A DNA stretch of 64,000 bases, taken from Soehngenia longivitae (GTDB lineage: Bacteria; Bacillota; Clostridia; Tissierellales; Tissierellaceae). The stretch is from positions 92,928-156,927 of the forward strand of contig NZ_SRIB01000004.1 in the NCBI RefSeq assembly GCF_004684055.1, in the 5' to 3' direction. The position numbers and the translations under genes are program-made. Of the stretch, positions 17,627 to 26,810 are shown piece after piece (positions within the stretch are counted from its first letter, which is position 1; the number at the start of each line of letters is the position of its first letter). The notes beneath the pieces are model-generated. The model ran no database searches. It was not told the origin of the DNA and was given only the letters and a program-made list of their open reading frames with translations.

Positions 17627-18007
17627 TCATTGCCATCTACGTAAATATCTTTGTAAATCACTCATGTCCTTCTTCTCTAAATCAGATTCTCCAGCCAGTG
17701 ACTCTAAATGATGAGTGAATTCATGTAAAAGCGTATCTTTTAATTTTTCACGTATAAATTCAACAGTGCAATTATCATAAACTTTCTTAAATGAACCGTA
17801 GTAAATTCTAATGTGCCTCCCAGTAATACTACTATGGTATTCTCCTAAAACATAAAGCGGAGAACCCTCTTTACTCTTTTTATGAAGCTTATGCTCAGGC
17901 AATAGTACAATTCCCTCATTTAAGTCCCTAAATAATTCATTAGGTATTTCTAAAGTTATTTCATCAAGGATTTCATTAATTTCTTCAATGCTCGGGAAGC
18001 CATTCAT
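17627..18007 (-). CDS. Small metallopeptidase family protein (zincin)
   Basis: This protein of about 126 residues has a zinc-metallopeptidase motif, LLHEFTHHLESLAGE, with HExxH and a following glutamate. It corresponds in size and layout to the small 'metallopeptidase family protein' (Zincin_1) group of Firmicutes, whose substrates are unknown. The ATG at 18007 has AGGAA eight bases upstream. An ATG five codons earlier has no ribosome site. It is a single gene, with a hairpin downstream. Confidence 0.75.
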   Translation of the reverse strand: MNGFPSIEEINEILDEITLEIPNELFRDLNEGIVLLPEHKLHKKSKEGSPLYVLGEYHSSITGRHIRIYYGSFKKVYDNCTVEFIREKLKDTLLHEFTHHLESLAGESDLEKKDMSDLQRYLRRWQ

Positions 18008-18052
18008 TTTGTTTTTCCTCATTTTAATATTTTAAACTAAAATCTTAGTTTT

Positions 18053-18084
18053 AAAAAGGCATTCAAAAATAAACTTTGAATGCC
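18053..18084 (-). terminator. Intrinsic terminator of fba
   Basis: On the minus strand GGCATTCAAA pairs with TTTGAATGCC and a T5 run follows, just after the aldolase stop codon. Confidence 0.9.
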
Positions 18085-18096
18085 AAATTTCATAAC

Positions 18097-19050
<954 letters not shown>

Positions 19051-19067
19051 TTAATTATTTAGTTTAT

Positions 19068-19082
19068 ACCCATTAAATGGGT
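19068..19082. repeat. Palindrome in the fba leader
   Basis: ACCCATT-A-AATGGGT, seven-base arms, about 40 bases before the aldolase start and without a T-run. It could be an operator or a leader hairpin. No regulator is identified. Confidence 0.4.
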
Positions 19083-19149
19083 TAAGAAAAACTATTTGTT
19101 ATTACTATATTATCACATTTTAACATATTACTACAGCATATCCAAAGAA

Positions 19150-20043
19150 TTAGTTGATAAATAGTATAGCTACTCCTAAAACAGATATGCCTGCCCCTAC
19201 TATTTCTCTGAAAGATATTTTTTCATTAAAAATTTTTATAGAAAAAGGTATTATAGTTATAGGGGTAATAGATGTTATAGTTGAAGAAATACCAGCTGTT
19301 ATATATTTCAGTGACACTAATGATAAACTAACTCCCACAAATGGCCCAAAAAAAGCACCTAATGCTGTATATCCTATTGCTTGCTTATCTTTGAATGCAT
19401 TCTTCAATTCATAAAATCCTCCACTGAAAATAGCAAATATTAAAAAGCTCAAAAATCCTCCAATTATTCTTATTTGAGTAGCTGCGAAAACATTTAGATT
19501 TTCTATACCTACTTTGCTCAATATAAGACCAATAGCCTGCCCAAAGGCCCCAATAAAGGCAAATAATAACCCCTTAAATGAATATTTTACCTTTATTTTT
19601 TCATCACTTACATCTTTACTGAGTATTACAATTGATATGCCAAATATTGTGAGCATCATTCCCAAAATACTTTTTAAAGATATGTATTCATCAAATATAA
19701 TGTATTCAAGAAGTGCTGTCAATGGAGGGCTTGTAGCCATCATTAGCATCGAAACTCTAACTCCAATCTCAATATAAGCTTTTAACATGAAGTAATCCCC
19801 TATGAAAAATCCAACAGCTCCTGATAATAATAAATAAATCCAGTTCTTAGCATTAGCATCTATGGGAAGCATGATTCCACGAGTTAGCAATGCTGCAATA
19901 CTTAAAAAGACAAATCCAAAGATCAATTTTAAAAAATTAGCACTAAAACTGCCAATTCTAGGAGATGATTTACCTAAAAAAATACCTACCAATGTCCAGC
20001 TCAATGCAGTACCTAGTGCTGCTAATTGTCCAACAATATCCAT
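19150..20043 (-). CDS. EamA/DMT-superfamily transporter
   Basis: This is a 297-residue membrane protein with ten hydrophobic segments in two EamA repeats (ALGTALSWTLVGIFLGKSS and LLFAFIGAFGQAIGLILSK). The third such exporter gene in 8 kb, it differs from the other two. The start has GAGAGG. It follows the SLH-protein gene by 15 bases on the same strand and is probably co-transcribed. Substrate unknown. Confidence 0.87.
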   Translation of the reverse strand: MDIVGQLAALGTALSWTLVGIFLGKSSPRIGSFSANFLKLIFGFVFLSIAALLTRGIMLPIDANAKNWIYLLLSGAVGFFIGDYFMLKAYIEIGVRVSMLMMATSPPLTALLEYIIFDEYISLKSILGMMLTIFGISIVILSKDVSDEKIKVKYSFKGLLFAFIGAFGQAIGLILSKVGIENLNVFAATQIRIIGGFLSFLIFAIFSGGFYELKNAFKDKQAIGYTALGAFFGPFVGVSLSLVSLKYITAGISSTITSITPITIIPFSIKIFNEKISFREIVGAGISVLGVAILFIN

Positions 20044-20058
20044 TTTAGACCTCTCTTA

Positions 20059-21054
20059 TTAGAATTTTTCAAATGCTCTAAGAATTATAATTACTGCCTC
20101 CTGCCTTGTGGTGTGGTCTGATGGGTTTAATCTTCCATTACTACCTTTAATTATACCTTCGTTATATAAAGATGTAAAACTATTAATAGCATACTTAGAT
20201 ATTTTCTCACTTGTTTTTATTTTACTATAGTCTAATTTAATGTTTGGCTTAGTCAATTTCACAAGTCTTTCTGTCATTACGGCAATATCTTCTCTTGTAA
20301 TTGGAAGATTTGGGCGAAAAGTCTTGTCTGGGTATCCCTTAATTATTCCCAATTGATATGCTTTCAATATCTCAATATTCTTTACATCTTTAAATGGGTT
20401 ATCACTATATTTTGCTACAGTAGAAAGTTTCTTCTCATAATATCTAACAGCTAATTCACAAAACTCTTCCCTTGATATCATTTCCCCCATGTCAGATGAA
20501 ATTCTACTTGTAATTAAATTATATTTCAAAGCTTTGTCTAATTCTTTAATAGCCCATGAGCTAGCGTAATTATATGGATAGATTAATCCTATAGCTGCAT
20601 GAGGGCTAAAATTTCCATAATAAGTATAGCTACCTAATATATCTTTTAAATTCACACCGTATCTAACTTTAAAATTATAGGAAGTACTATTAAGATCATT
20701 GTAATTAATGTTGAGTTTTAAATTGGATAGCTTTAAAATTACTTCAGCATAACCGTCCTTATTGATTACAATATCTGGGTATTTAAAATTCAAATTCTTT
20801 GATGCAATATAATTGCCATTTCTCACATATACATTTACTTGATAAATAATATTCTTTGACCCGTTTTGCTTTATGTATTGTTTTAATAAATCGTCATTTT
20901 TCCACTTCAATTTAACTTTTAAGTCGCTTGTATCTTCTACATTTACAGATAAAGATTTAGGTTCCCCTAATTTAATCGCACTTGCATGAGAATTAGTTGG
21001 GAAAAAAGATATCATTAAACCAACCGAAATTACTAAAAATAGTATTTTTTTCAA
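20059..21054 (-). CDS. Secreted S-layer-homology (SLH) domain protein
   Basis: This 331-residue exported protein starts with a signal peptide (KKILFLVISVGLMISFFP, cleavage near SHASA). Residues about 30-150 are beta-rich and resemble a fibronectin-type module. The C-terminal half carries three SLH motifs: a weak one around AIKELDKALKYNLI, a clear one FKDVKNIEILKAYQLGIIKG with the TFRPNLPITRED follow-up, and a last one AINSFTSLYNEGIIKG. SLH domains attach proteins to pyruvylated cell-wall polymers. The start is TTG, set by GGAGG six bases upstream. Function beyond wall binding is unknown. Confidence 0.88.
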   Translation of the reverse strand: MKKILFLVISVGLMISFFPTNSHASAIKLGEPKSLSVNVEDTSDLKVKLKWKNDDLLKQYIKQNGSKNIIYQVNVYVRNGNYIASKNLNFKYPDIVINKDGYAEVILKLSNLKLNINYNDLNSTSYNFKVRYGVNLKDILGSYTYYGNFSPHAAIGLIYPYNYASSWAIKELDKALKYNLITSRISSDMGEMISREEFCELAVRYYEKKLSTVAKYSDNPFKDVKNIEILKAYQLGIIKGYPDKTFRPNLPITREDIAVMTERLVKLTKPNIKLDYSKIKTSEKISKYAINSFTSLYNEGIIKGSNGRLNPSDHTTRQEAVIIILRAFEKF

Positions 21055-21135
21055 CTTTAACCTCCATTATAAATTGGTAAAATATTTATATTATTATATC
21101 ATTTAATGGATATGTAATAAAGAATTCACGAAAAT

Positions 21136-21163
21136 AAAAAAGGCAAGAAATCTTGCCTTTTTT
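21136..21163. terminator. Bidirectional intrinsic terminator after sodA
   Basis: A6-GGCAAGA, a two-base loop, TCTTGCC-T6: a perfect palindrome of 13-base arms, five bases after the sodA stop codon. Confidence 0.93.
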
Positions 21164-21168
21164 ATTTG

Positions 21169-21771
21169 CTATTTGTTATAAAATTCTAAAACTTTTTCCC
21201 AATTGATTACATTAAACCAAGCATCAATATAATCAGCTCTTCTGTTTTGATATTTTAAATAGTAAGCATGTTCCCATACATCAATCCCAAGAATTGGTTT
21301 TAATCCATCTGTTATTGGATTGTCTTGGTTTGGTGTAGAAACGATCTTTAATTCCTCTCCATCAACAACTAGCCATGCCCATCCACTTCCAAATCTTCCA
21401 AGAGCTGCTTTCTTAAATTCTTCTTTAAATTTGTCAAATCCACCAAATGTATCTTTGATTTTTTCAGCTAATTCTCCTTTTGGTTCTCCTCCAGCATTTG
21501 GCCCCATGATTTGCCAAAACATCGTATGATTGAGGTGCCCTCCTCCATTGTTTCTTACTGGAGTTTTAATTTCATCTGGCAAAGTATTTAATGAAGCAAT
21601 CAAATCTTCAATTGGCATATCCTTAAATTCATCTCTTCCTTCAAGTGCTTTATTTAAATTGTCTATATAAGTTTGATGATGTTTTGTATAGTGAATCTCC
21701 ATAGTCCTAGCATCTATGAATGGTTCTAAAGCATCATAACTATAATTTAATTCTGGTAATTTGTAACTCAT
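21169..21771 (-). CDS. sodA: Superoxide dismutase (Mn/Fe family)
   Basis: This enzyme converts superoxide to oxygen and hydrogen peroxide in the cytoplasm. It has 200 residues with all four metal ligands: His27 ([11 protein letters not shown]), His82 ([11 protein letters not shown]), Asp164 and His168 ([10 protein letters not shown]). The [11 protein letters not shown] and DVWEHAYY segments are typical; the metal, manganese or iron, cannot be assigned firmly. A GGAGTGAT ribosome site precedes the ATG. A 31-base Fur/PerR-like palindrome lies 60 bases upstream, suggesting metal or peroxide control. In an anaerobe it marks oxygen defence. Confidence 0.96.
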   Translation of the reverse strand: MSYKLPELNYSYDALEPFIDARTMEIHYTKHHQTYIDNLNKALEGRDEFKDMPIEDLIASLNTLPDEIKTPVRNNGGGHLNHTMFWQIMGPNAGGEPKGELAEKIKDTFGGFDKFKEEFKKAALGRFGSGWAWLVVDGEELKIVSTPNQDNPITDGLKPILGIDVWEHAYYLKYQNRRADYIDAWFNVINWEKVLEFYNK

Positions 21772-21830
21772 TTAAAATCACTCCTCATTTATATATTAAT
21801 GTATTGTTATCTATTCATATTTTACCCAAG

Positions 21831-21861
21831 TTTCTAAATGATAAACATTATCATTTAGAAA
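21831..21861. promoter_or_regulatory. Large palindrome upstream of sodA, Fur/PerR-like
   Basis: Perfect 14-base arms, TTTCTAAATGATAA and TTATCATTTAGAAA, around ACA. The core TGATAAACATTATCA matches the 7-1-7 Fur-family box TGATAATnATTATCA in 14 of 15 positions by hand count. No T-run follows on the minus strand, so it is not a terminator for tnaA. Confidence 0.7.
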
Positions 21862-21942
21862 AAATAAAAAATACTTTCTCCCCGAATATTTTTATATTTA
21901 ATAAATAATATTAGGTTGAAAGTATAATTTATATTATATTTC

Positions 21943-23322
21943 TTATTTAATTGGTTCTAACTTTGCTGTAAAATGTCTTAAAACAGGAGGCTCCCATGTG
22001 ATTCTGTATCCTCTTATGCTTTCTTTTCTCTCATTTATAGCTATTAAAGCATCTACTACTACGTCAAGATGAGATTTAGTATAAACTCTCCTAGGTATTG
22101 CTAATCTAGTAAATTCAAATTCTGATTCGATTTGCTCATTTGTATCTGGATCATTGCCCATCATAAAAGATCCAATATCACAACATCTGATTCCAGCTTC
22201 AATATACATTTCTACAGCTAATGCTTGTGCTGGAAATTCATAATATGGAATATGAGGTAGTAATTTTTTTGCGTCTATAAATACTGCGTGTCCACCTACT
22301 GGGTATTGATATGCAATCCCTGCTTCATCTAGTCTTTCCGCCATGTATTCCATTTGACCAATTCTATACCTCAAATAATCAATATCTATGCCTTCTTCTA
22401 ATCCTATTGCTAATGCCTCTATGTCTCTACCAGACATGCCACCATATGAAATAAATCCTTCATAAGATATAGTCCTAGCTTTTACCTGTTCATATATCTC
22501 CTCATCATTCTTTACTCCAACTAGTCCACCCATATTTACTATTGCGTCTTTTTTTGCACTCATAGTAAATAAATCTGCATAACTAAACATTTCTCTAGCT
22601 ATTTCCTTGATCGACTTATCTTCGTAGCCTTTTTCTCGCATTTTGATAAAATATGAGTTCTCTGCATATCTGGCAGCGTCTATGCAAACAGGTATGTTAT
22701 ATTTTTTAGCAATTTGTGATGTTTCCCTTATATTTTCCATTGATACAGGTTGCCCACCAGCACTATTATTAGTGACAGTAATTATTATTAGGCCAACATT
22801 CTCAGGCCCATATTGTTCAATTAGTTCTACTAGCCTTTTATTGTCCATATTGCCTTTGAAAGGATGAAATTCAGTTGTATCCAATGCCTCTGGAATTACA
22901 CAGTCAATGGCTCTTGCACCTGACAACTCCACATGTGCTCTAGTTGTATCAAAATGCATGTTTGCAATAGCCACCTTACCTTCCTTCAAAAAAATTGGCA
23001 TAACAACTTTTTCTGCAGCTCTTCCTTGATGAACAGGCTGAATAAATTCATATCCAAAAATATCTTTTGCATTTTCTATCAAATGTTTGTAACTTCTTGA
23101 ACCTGAATACGATTCATCTCCTCTCATAACTCCTGCCCACTGGCTATCGCTCATTGCACCAGTCCCGCTGTCTGTAAGCAAATCTATATACACATCATCA
23201 GAGTTCAAGTAAAACACATTGTAATTTGCTTCTTTAATCTTTTTAATACGCTCTTCTTTGGTAAGAATTTTAATTGGTTCTACCATCTTGATTTTAAAAG
23301 GTTCGGCATAGTATTTACTCAT
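21943..23322 (-). CDS. tnaA: Tryptophanase
   Basis: This PLP beta-eliminating lyase splits tryptophan to indole, pyruvate and ammonia. Tyrosine phenol-lyase has the same fold, so specificity residues matter. Here the FDTTRAH motif has Asp125 where the phenol-lyase has Thr124, and LRHFTAKL has His450 where it has Phe448; both are the tryptophanase choices. Other sites: Tyr72, Arg101, and the PLP lysine in SAKKDA (probably Lys258). Length 459 is nearer to tyrosine phenol-lyase (456) than to E. coli TnaA (471). GGGAGG precedes the start. It lies 11 bases after an HD-domain gene, probably one operon. Confidence 0.9.
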   Translation of the reverse strand: MSKYYAEPFKIKMVEPIKILTKEERIKKIKEANYNVFYLNSDDVYIDLLTDSGTGAMSDSQWAGVMRGDESYSGSRSYKHLIENAKDIFGYEFIQPVHQGRAAEKVVMPIFLKEGKVAIANMHFDTTRAHVELSGARAIDCVIPEALDTTEFHPFKGNMDNKRLVELIEQYGPENVGLIIITVTNNSAGGQPVSMENIRETSQIAKKYNIPVCIDAARYAENSYFIKMREKGYEDKSIKEIAREMFSYADLFTMSAKKDAIVNMGGLVGVKNDEEIYEQVKARTISYEGFISYGGMSGRDIEALAIGLEEGIDIDYLRYRIGQMEYMAERLDEAGIAYQYPVGGHAVFIDAKKLLPHIPYYEFPAQALAVEMYIEAGIRCCDIGSFMMGNDPDTNEQIESEFEFTRLAIPRRVYTKSHLDVVVDALIAINERKESIRGYRITWEPPVLRHFTAKLEPIK

Positions 23323-23333
23323 TTTTATCCTCC

Positions 23334-23912
23334 CTAAAGGTTTCCTCTTAATCCTATTTCGTCAGCAACTTTTTTCATCCCTTCAATCGACTCCCTAATT
23401 ACATCAGTCAAATCCATTCCCAGCATGTTAGCGCCTTCTTCGATTACCTCTCTATTTACTCCTGCCGCAAATGATTTTTGATTCCATTTCTTTTTAACTG
23501 ACTTTGACTCCATATCAAGTATAGATTTGCTTGGTCGCATAAGAGCAGTAGCAGTTATAAGGCCTGTTAACTCGTCTATTGTATATAATACAATCTCTAC
23601 TTTCTCTTTCGGCTCTACGTCAGTGCAAAACTTCCAACCATGACTTATTACTGCTCTTATATAATCTTCTGGCCAATTATTTTCCAGTAATATCTTTTCT
23701 GTCATCGCACAATGCTGTTCAGGATACTTGTCATAGTCTAAATCATGTATAAGACCTATTACCCCCCATTTTTCTTCATCTTCACCAAATAATCTTGCAA
23801 AATGCCTCATTACTGCCTCTACAGATAGAGCATGCTTTATTTGACTTTCATTCTCTACGTATTCAATCAATAAATTGTAAGCATCTTCTCTTGTAGGAAT
23901 ATATTTTTCCAA
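23334..23912 (-). CDS. HD-domain hydrolase family protein
   Basis: This 192-residue protein has the HD-fold metal sites: His in [15 protein letters not shown], the HD pair in [17 protein letters not shown], and a histidine in AVISHGWKF. It matches the small 'hydrolase' HD proteins found across Clostridia, whose substrates are unknown. The start is TTG (TTGGAAAAA) with AGGTGGTGG directly upstream. It is the first gene of a pair with tryptophanase, spacing 11 bases. No biochemical link between the two is known to me. Confidence 0.82.
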   Translation of the reverse strand: MEKYIPTREDAYNLLIEYVENESQIKHALSVEAVMRHFARLFGEDEEKWGVIGLIHDLDYDKYPEQHCAMTEKILLENNWPEDYIRAVISHGWKFCTDVEPKEKVEIVLYTIDELTGLITATALMRPSKSILDMESKSVKKKWNQKSFAAGVNREVIEEGANMLGMDLTDVIRESIEGMKKVADEIGLRGNL

Positions 23913-23976
23913 AAAACCACCACCTTTTTATCGTTTAATTTAATTTTACTGAATATTTAGTAATAATTCAATCTTT

Positions 23977-25404
23977 TTAATCTTTAACATTGGCATATCT
24001 TTTAAGCTTAAAGTAAAATCTACTCCCTTTACCTATTTCGCTTTCTACACCATATTCTCCATTATGTGCTAGAATTATTGATTTAACCATAGATAATCCT
24101 ATTCCACTGCCACTTTTTTCCCTTATATGGCTTTTCCCAGATCTATAATATCTTTCCCAAATATAATTAATCTCATCTTTGTCTATGCCCTGACCTCTAT
24201 CTATCACTGATAGAACAACATTTTCATTTTTCTCTTCAATTTTTATTGTAATTAATTTGTCTTCTAAAGTATAATTAATTGCATTATTTATGAGATTATA
24301 AATAACTTGTTGAATTTTCATTTTATCAGCGTATACTTTAGTATCTCCTGATTTCTCTATCGAAATTCTATAGCCCTGTTCTTCAACAAAGTATTTGAAT
24401 CTATCTGCCACATTTTCAGCAAGATCCGATAAATCAAAAACCTCTAAATCTAATTTGCTCAGACCAGCTTGTAATTTTGTTAATTCAAGTAAATCATCTA
24501 CTAGTTTTGATAATTTATCCGTCTCTTCAATTATTATATTGATGTTTTTCTCTCTTTTCACATCATCCTTGCCAGATATATCCCTAATTAACTCTCCATA
24601 TGATTTTATGACAGTAAGCGGCGTTTTTAGATCATGAGTGACATTAGCCAGAAAATCTCTCCTCAATTCTTCAGATTTTGATAATTCTTTAGTTGCTATG
24701 TTTAGTGTATTTGCTAAGTTACTTATTTCAGTGTATTCTCCTTTGTCGAATTCGATATCATAATTACCCAAAGCTAGTTCCTTTGATAAATCAGTTATCT
24801 TCTCGATTGGTTTAGATAACTTCTTTGATATGACTAATGATAACCCAAGCGATAAAATCAATGCAATGAAAGTAACCATTATAAGTTGATTTTTTAAAAT
24901 GTTAGTCGTCGAATCAACAGGTTGAAGCATTGAATTGATATATAAAAAATAGTTGCTTCCATCATCATTTTCTAAAATAGCCCCGTATATGATAGTTGAT
25001 TCATCCAATCTTTCATCTTCTACAACATACGCAACATAATTATTGTTAGAAAGATATAATCTGCTTAAAAAATCGTTAAACAGTTTTTCGTTAAGCCTTG
25101 GTTGCTTTATAATATCAAAGATATCAAGTGGATATATTAAATTGCCATATTCGTCGAGGATGTTAATTACAATTCCCTGTTTGAAGGATAAAGAAATAAG
25201 CTCTTCTTGAAAATCTTCTGTTTTGTACATCTCAACCAAGTTGTTTCCAATCTTTGTAATCTCTCTTATCTTCATGGTTTCATAAAAACTATTCATAAAA
25301 ACTATTTGTAACAACCACAAGAGTCCTACAATGCTTAAAGCAAAAACCATAAAATATTCCCATAATTTCAAGCTTAATCTATTCTTATCAATATTAATCT
25401 TCAT
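23977..25404 (-). CDS. Two-component sensor histidine kinase
   Basis: This is a membrane sensor kinase of 475 residues. Layout: membrane helix about 14-38, extracellular sensor about 39-170, second helix about 172-193, HAMP linker to about 246, HisKA with phosphoacceptor His257 in FLANVTHDLKTPLTV, and a HATPase domain with N box LINNAINYT, G1 DRGQGI and G2 SGSGIGLSM. It overlaps the regulator gene by 11 bases, so the pair is translationally coupled. The signal is unknown. The extracellular domain shows no motif I recognise. Confidence 0.93.
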   Translation of the reverse strand: MKINIDKNRLSLKLWEYFMVFALSIVGLLWLLQIVFMNSFYETMKIREITKIGNNLVEMYKTEDFQEELISLSFKQGIVINILDEYGNLIYPLDIFDIIKQPRLNEKLFNDFLSRLYLSNNNYVAYVVEDERLDESTIIYGAILENDDGSNYFLYINSMLQPVDSTTNILKNQLIMVTFIALILSLGLSLVISKKLSKPIEKITDLSKELALGNYDIEFDKGEYTEISNLANTLNIATKELSKSEELRRDFLANVTHDLKTPLTVIKSYGELIRDISGKDDVKREKNINIIIEETDKLSKLVDDLLELTKLQAGLSKLDLEVFDLSDLAENVADRFKYFVEEQGYRISIEKSGDTKVYADKMKIQQVIYNLINNAINYTLEDKLITIKIEEKNENVVLSVIDRGQGIDKDEINYIWERYYRSGKSHIREKSGSGIGLSMVKSIILAHNGEYGVESEIGKGSRFYFKLKRYANVKD

Positions 25405-26083
25405 CTTCTATCAGAGCCTTTTCGTTAAATTTATAACCAACTCCTCTGATTGTTTCAATATAATCTCTGTACTTTCTTAAATTATTTCTCAACATCTTTA
25501 TATGAGTATCTATGGTTCTATCATCTCCATAGAAATCATATCCCCATATTTCGCTTAACAGTGTTTCTCTTTTTATGGCTTTATTTTTGTTTGTAGCTAA
25601 ATAAATGAGCAAATCATACTCCTTAGGAGTTAAATTGACTTTATCATCATCCACATAGACTTCTCTACCAGCTAAATCAATTTTCAAACCCCTAAATATC
25701 AGACTTTCCTCAAAATCATTTTGGTTTGCTCTCGATATTATAGCATTTACTCTAGCCATCACTTCTTTAGGAGAGAAGGGTTTTACTACGTAATCATCTA
25801 TCCCCAGTTCAAATCCAAATAATTTATCATATTCCTCTGATCTCGCCGAAAGCATTAAAACTGGTACTTTAGAAAATTTCCTTATTTCCTTAACCGCAGA
25901 AAAACCATCTAACTTAGGCATCATGATGTCCATTATAATTATTGAAAAGTTTTCTTTTTTAGCAATCTCAATTGCCTTAAAACCATCCTCCGCCTCATAA
26001 ACATCATAACCTTCAAACACTGCATATTCTTTTAATACTTCTCTTATCTTTTCTTCATCATCGACAATCAACATCTTCATCAT
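25394..26083 (-). CDS. Two-component response regulator, OmpR/PhoB family
   Basis: This 229-residue regulator has an N-terminal receiver with acidic pair Asp8-Asp9, phosphorylation site Asp52 (IIIMDIMMPKLDG) and the lysine in DDYVVKPFSP. The C-terminal winged helix carries NLTPKEYDLLIYLATN and RTIDTHIKMLRNNLRK. It is the first gene of the pair with the histidine kinase. Either of two adjacent ATG codons after CAGGTGAT may be the start. It lies divergent from the hydrogenase operon, separated by 259 bases that hold the Rex-like site. Its targets are not known. Confidence 0.94.
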   Translation of the reverse strand: MMKMLIVDDEEKIREVLKEYAVFEGYDVYEAEDGFKAIEIAKKENFSIIIMDIMMPKLDGFSAVKEIRKFSKVPVLMLSARSEEYDKLFGFELGIDDYVVKPFSPKEVMARVNAIISRANQNDFEESLIFRGLKIDLAGREVYVDDDKVNLTPKEYDLLIYLATNKNKAIKRETLLSEIWGYDFYGDDRTIDTHIKMLRNNLRKYRDYIETIRGVGYKFNEKALIEDED

Positions 26084-26257
26084 ATTATCACCTGCTATAT
26101 ATTATAATTTTATTATAATCTACAAATCTGAAATTCATGTGAAAACTAATTAAAAACTAACCCATCAAAATTATATCATAATTAAAATTAATAATTACTT
26201 GTATTTAGAAATCTCTAAATCACTTTATTAGATAATTTGACAGAATATATAAACATT

Positions 26258-26275
26258 TTGTTAAAATATTGACAA
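26258..26275. promoter_or_regulatory. Rex-like redox operator of the hydrogenase operon
   Basis: TTGTTAA-AATA-TTGACAA matches the clostridial Rex motif TTGTTAAnnnnTTAACAA with one mismatch. It covers the -35 box of the operon promoter. Rex senses the NADH/NAD ratio, which fits an NADH-linked hydrogenase. Confidence 0.7.
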
Positions 26276-26296
26276 TATATTATAATATGCTAAAAT
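26269..26296 (+). promoter_or_regulatory. Promoter of the hydrogenase operon
   Basis: TTGACA (26269-26274) and TAAAAT (26291-26296), 16 bases apart. A 14-base palindrome, GTTAAATATTTAAC at 26316-26329, sits in the leader just before the ribosome site GGGAGG. Confidence 0.7.
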
Positions 26297-26342
26297 AATT
26301 GCATAAATATATTAAGTTAAATATTTAACGGGAGGTCAGATT

Positions 26343-26810
26343 ATGTATTCGATTAATGAAATAGATGAAATCATATCCTCACACGGTAATGATCAATCAT
26401 CTATCATTGCAATTTTACATGATGTGCAAAGTAAGTATAATTATATCCCAGAAGATTGTTTGGAATATATATCTAATAAGCTTGATATAAGTCCCACAAA
26501 AGCTTTTGGAATAGTTACATTTTATGAAAATTTCTCATTGGAACCCAAGGGCAGATACATAATAAAGATCTGTGATGGAACAGCGTGCCATGTAAGAAAA
26601 TCTACGCCAATATTGGAAGCTCTAAAGAAAGAATTAAAGCTAACAGACGGTAAAAAAACAACAGATGATTTGATGTTTACATTAGAAACTGTTTCTTGTC
26701 TAGGCGCCTGTGGCCTAGCTCCTGTTATAACAATAAATGACAAAGTATACGGCAAAATGACTCCTGAACATGTAGTAGAATTATTGAATTCTTTAAAGGA
26801 GGAAAAATAA
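26343..26810 (+). CDS. hydC: NADH-linked [FeFe] hydrogenase, NuoE-like [2Fe-2S] subunit
   Basis: This is the small electron-transfer subunit of a cytoplasmic trimeric hydrogenase. The 155-residue thioredoxin-fold protein has the four cluster cysteines Cys77 and Cys82 (ICDGTACHV) and Cys119 and Cys123 (VSCLGACGLAP). Length matches NuoE/HydC. The start has GGGAGG. It leads the operon hydC-hydB-hydA; its stop codon overlaps the hydB start by one base (TAATG). Likely control is by Rex. Confidence 0.93.
   Translation: MYSINEIDEIISSHGNDQSSIIAILHDVQSKYNYIPEDCLEYISNKLDISPTKAFGIVTFYENFSLEPKGRYIIKICDGTACHVRKSTPILEALKKELKLTDGKKTTDDLMFTLETVSCLGACGLAPVITINDKVYGKMTPEHVVELLNSLKEEK

Noticed and set aside
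21831..21861. Palindrome upstream of sodA read as a terminator for tnaA
   Set aside because: No T-run follows it on the minus strand, and its core resembles a Fur-family box, so it is reported as a regulatory site.
21943..23322. Tyrosine phenol-lyase as the product
   Set aside because: The Thr124 and Phe448 positions of that enzyme are Asp125 and His450 here, as in tryptophanase.
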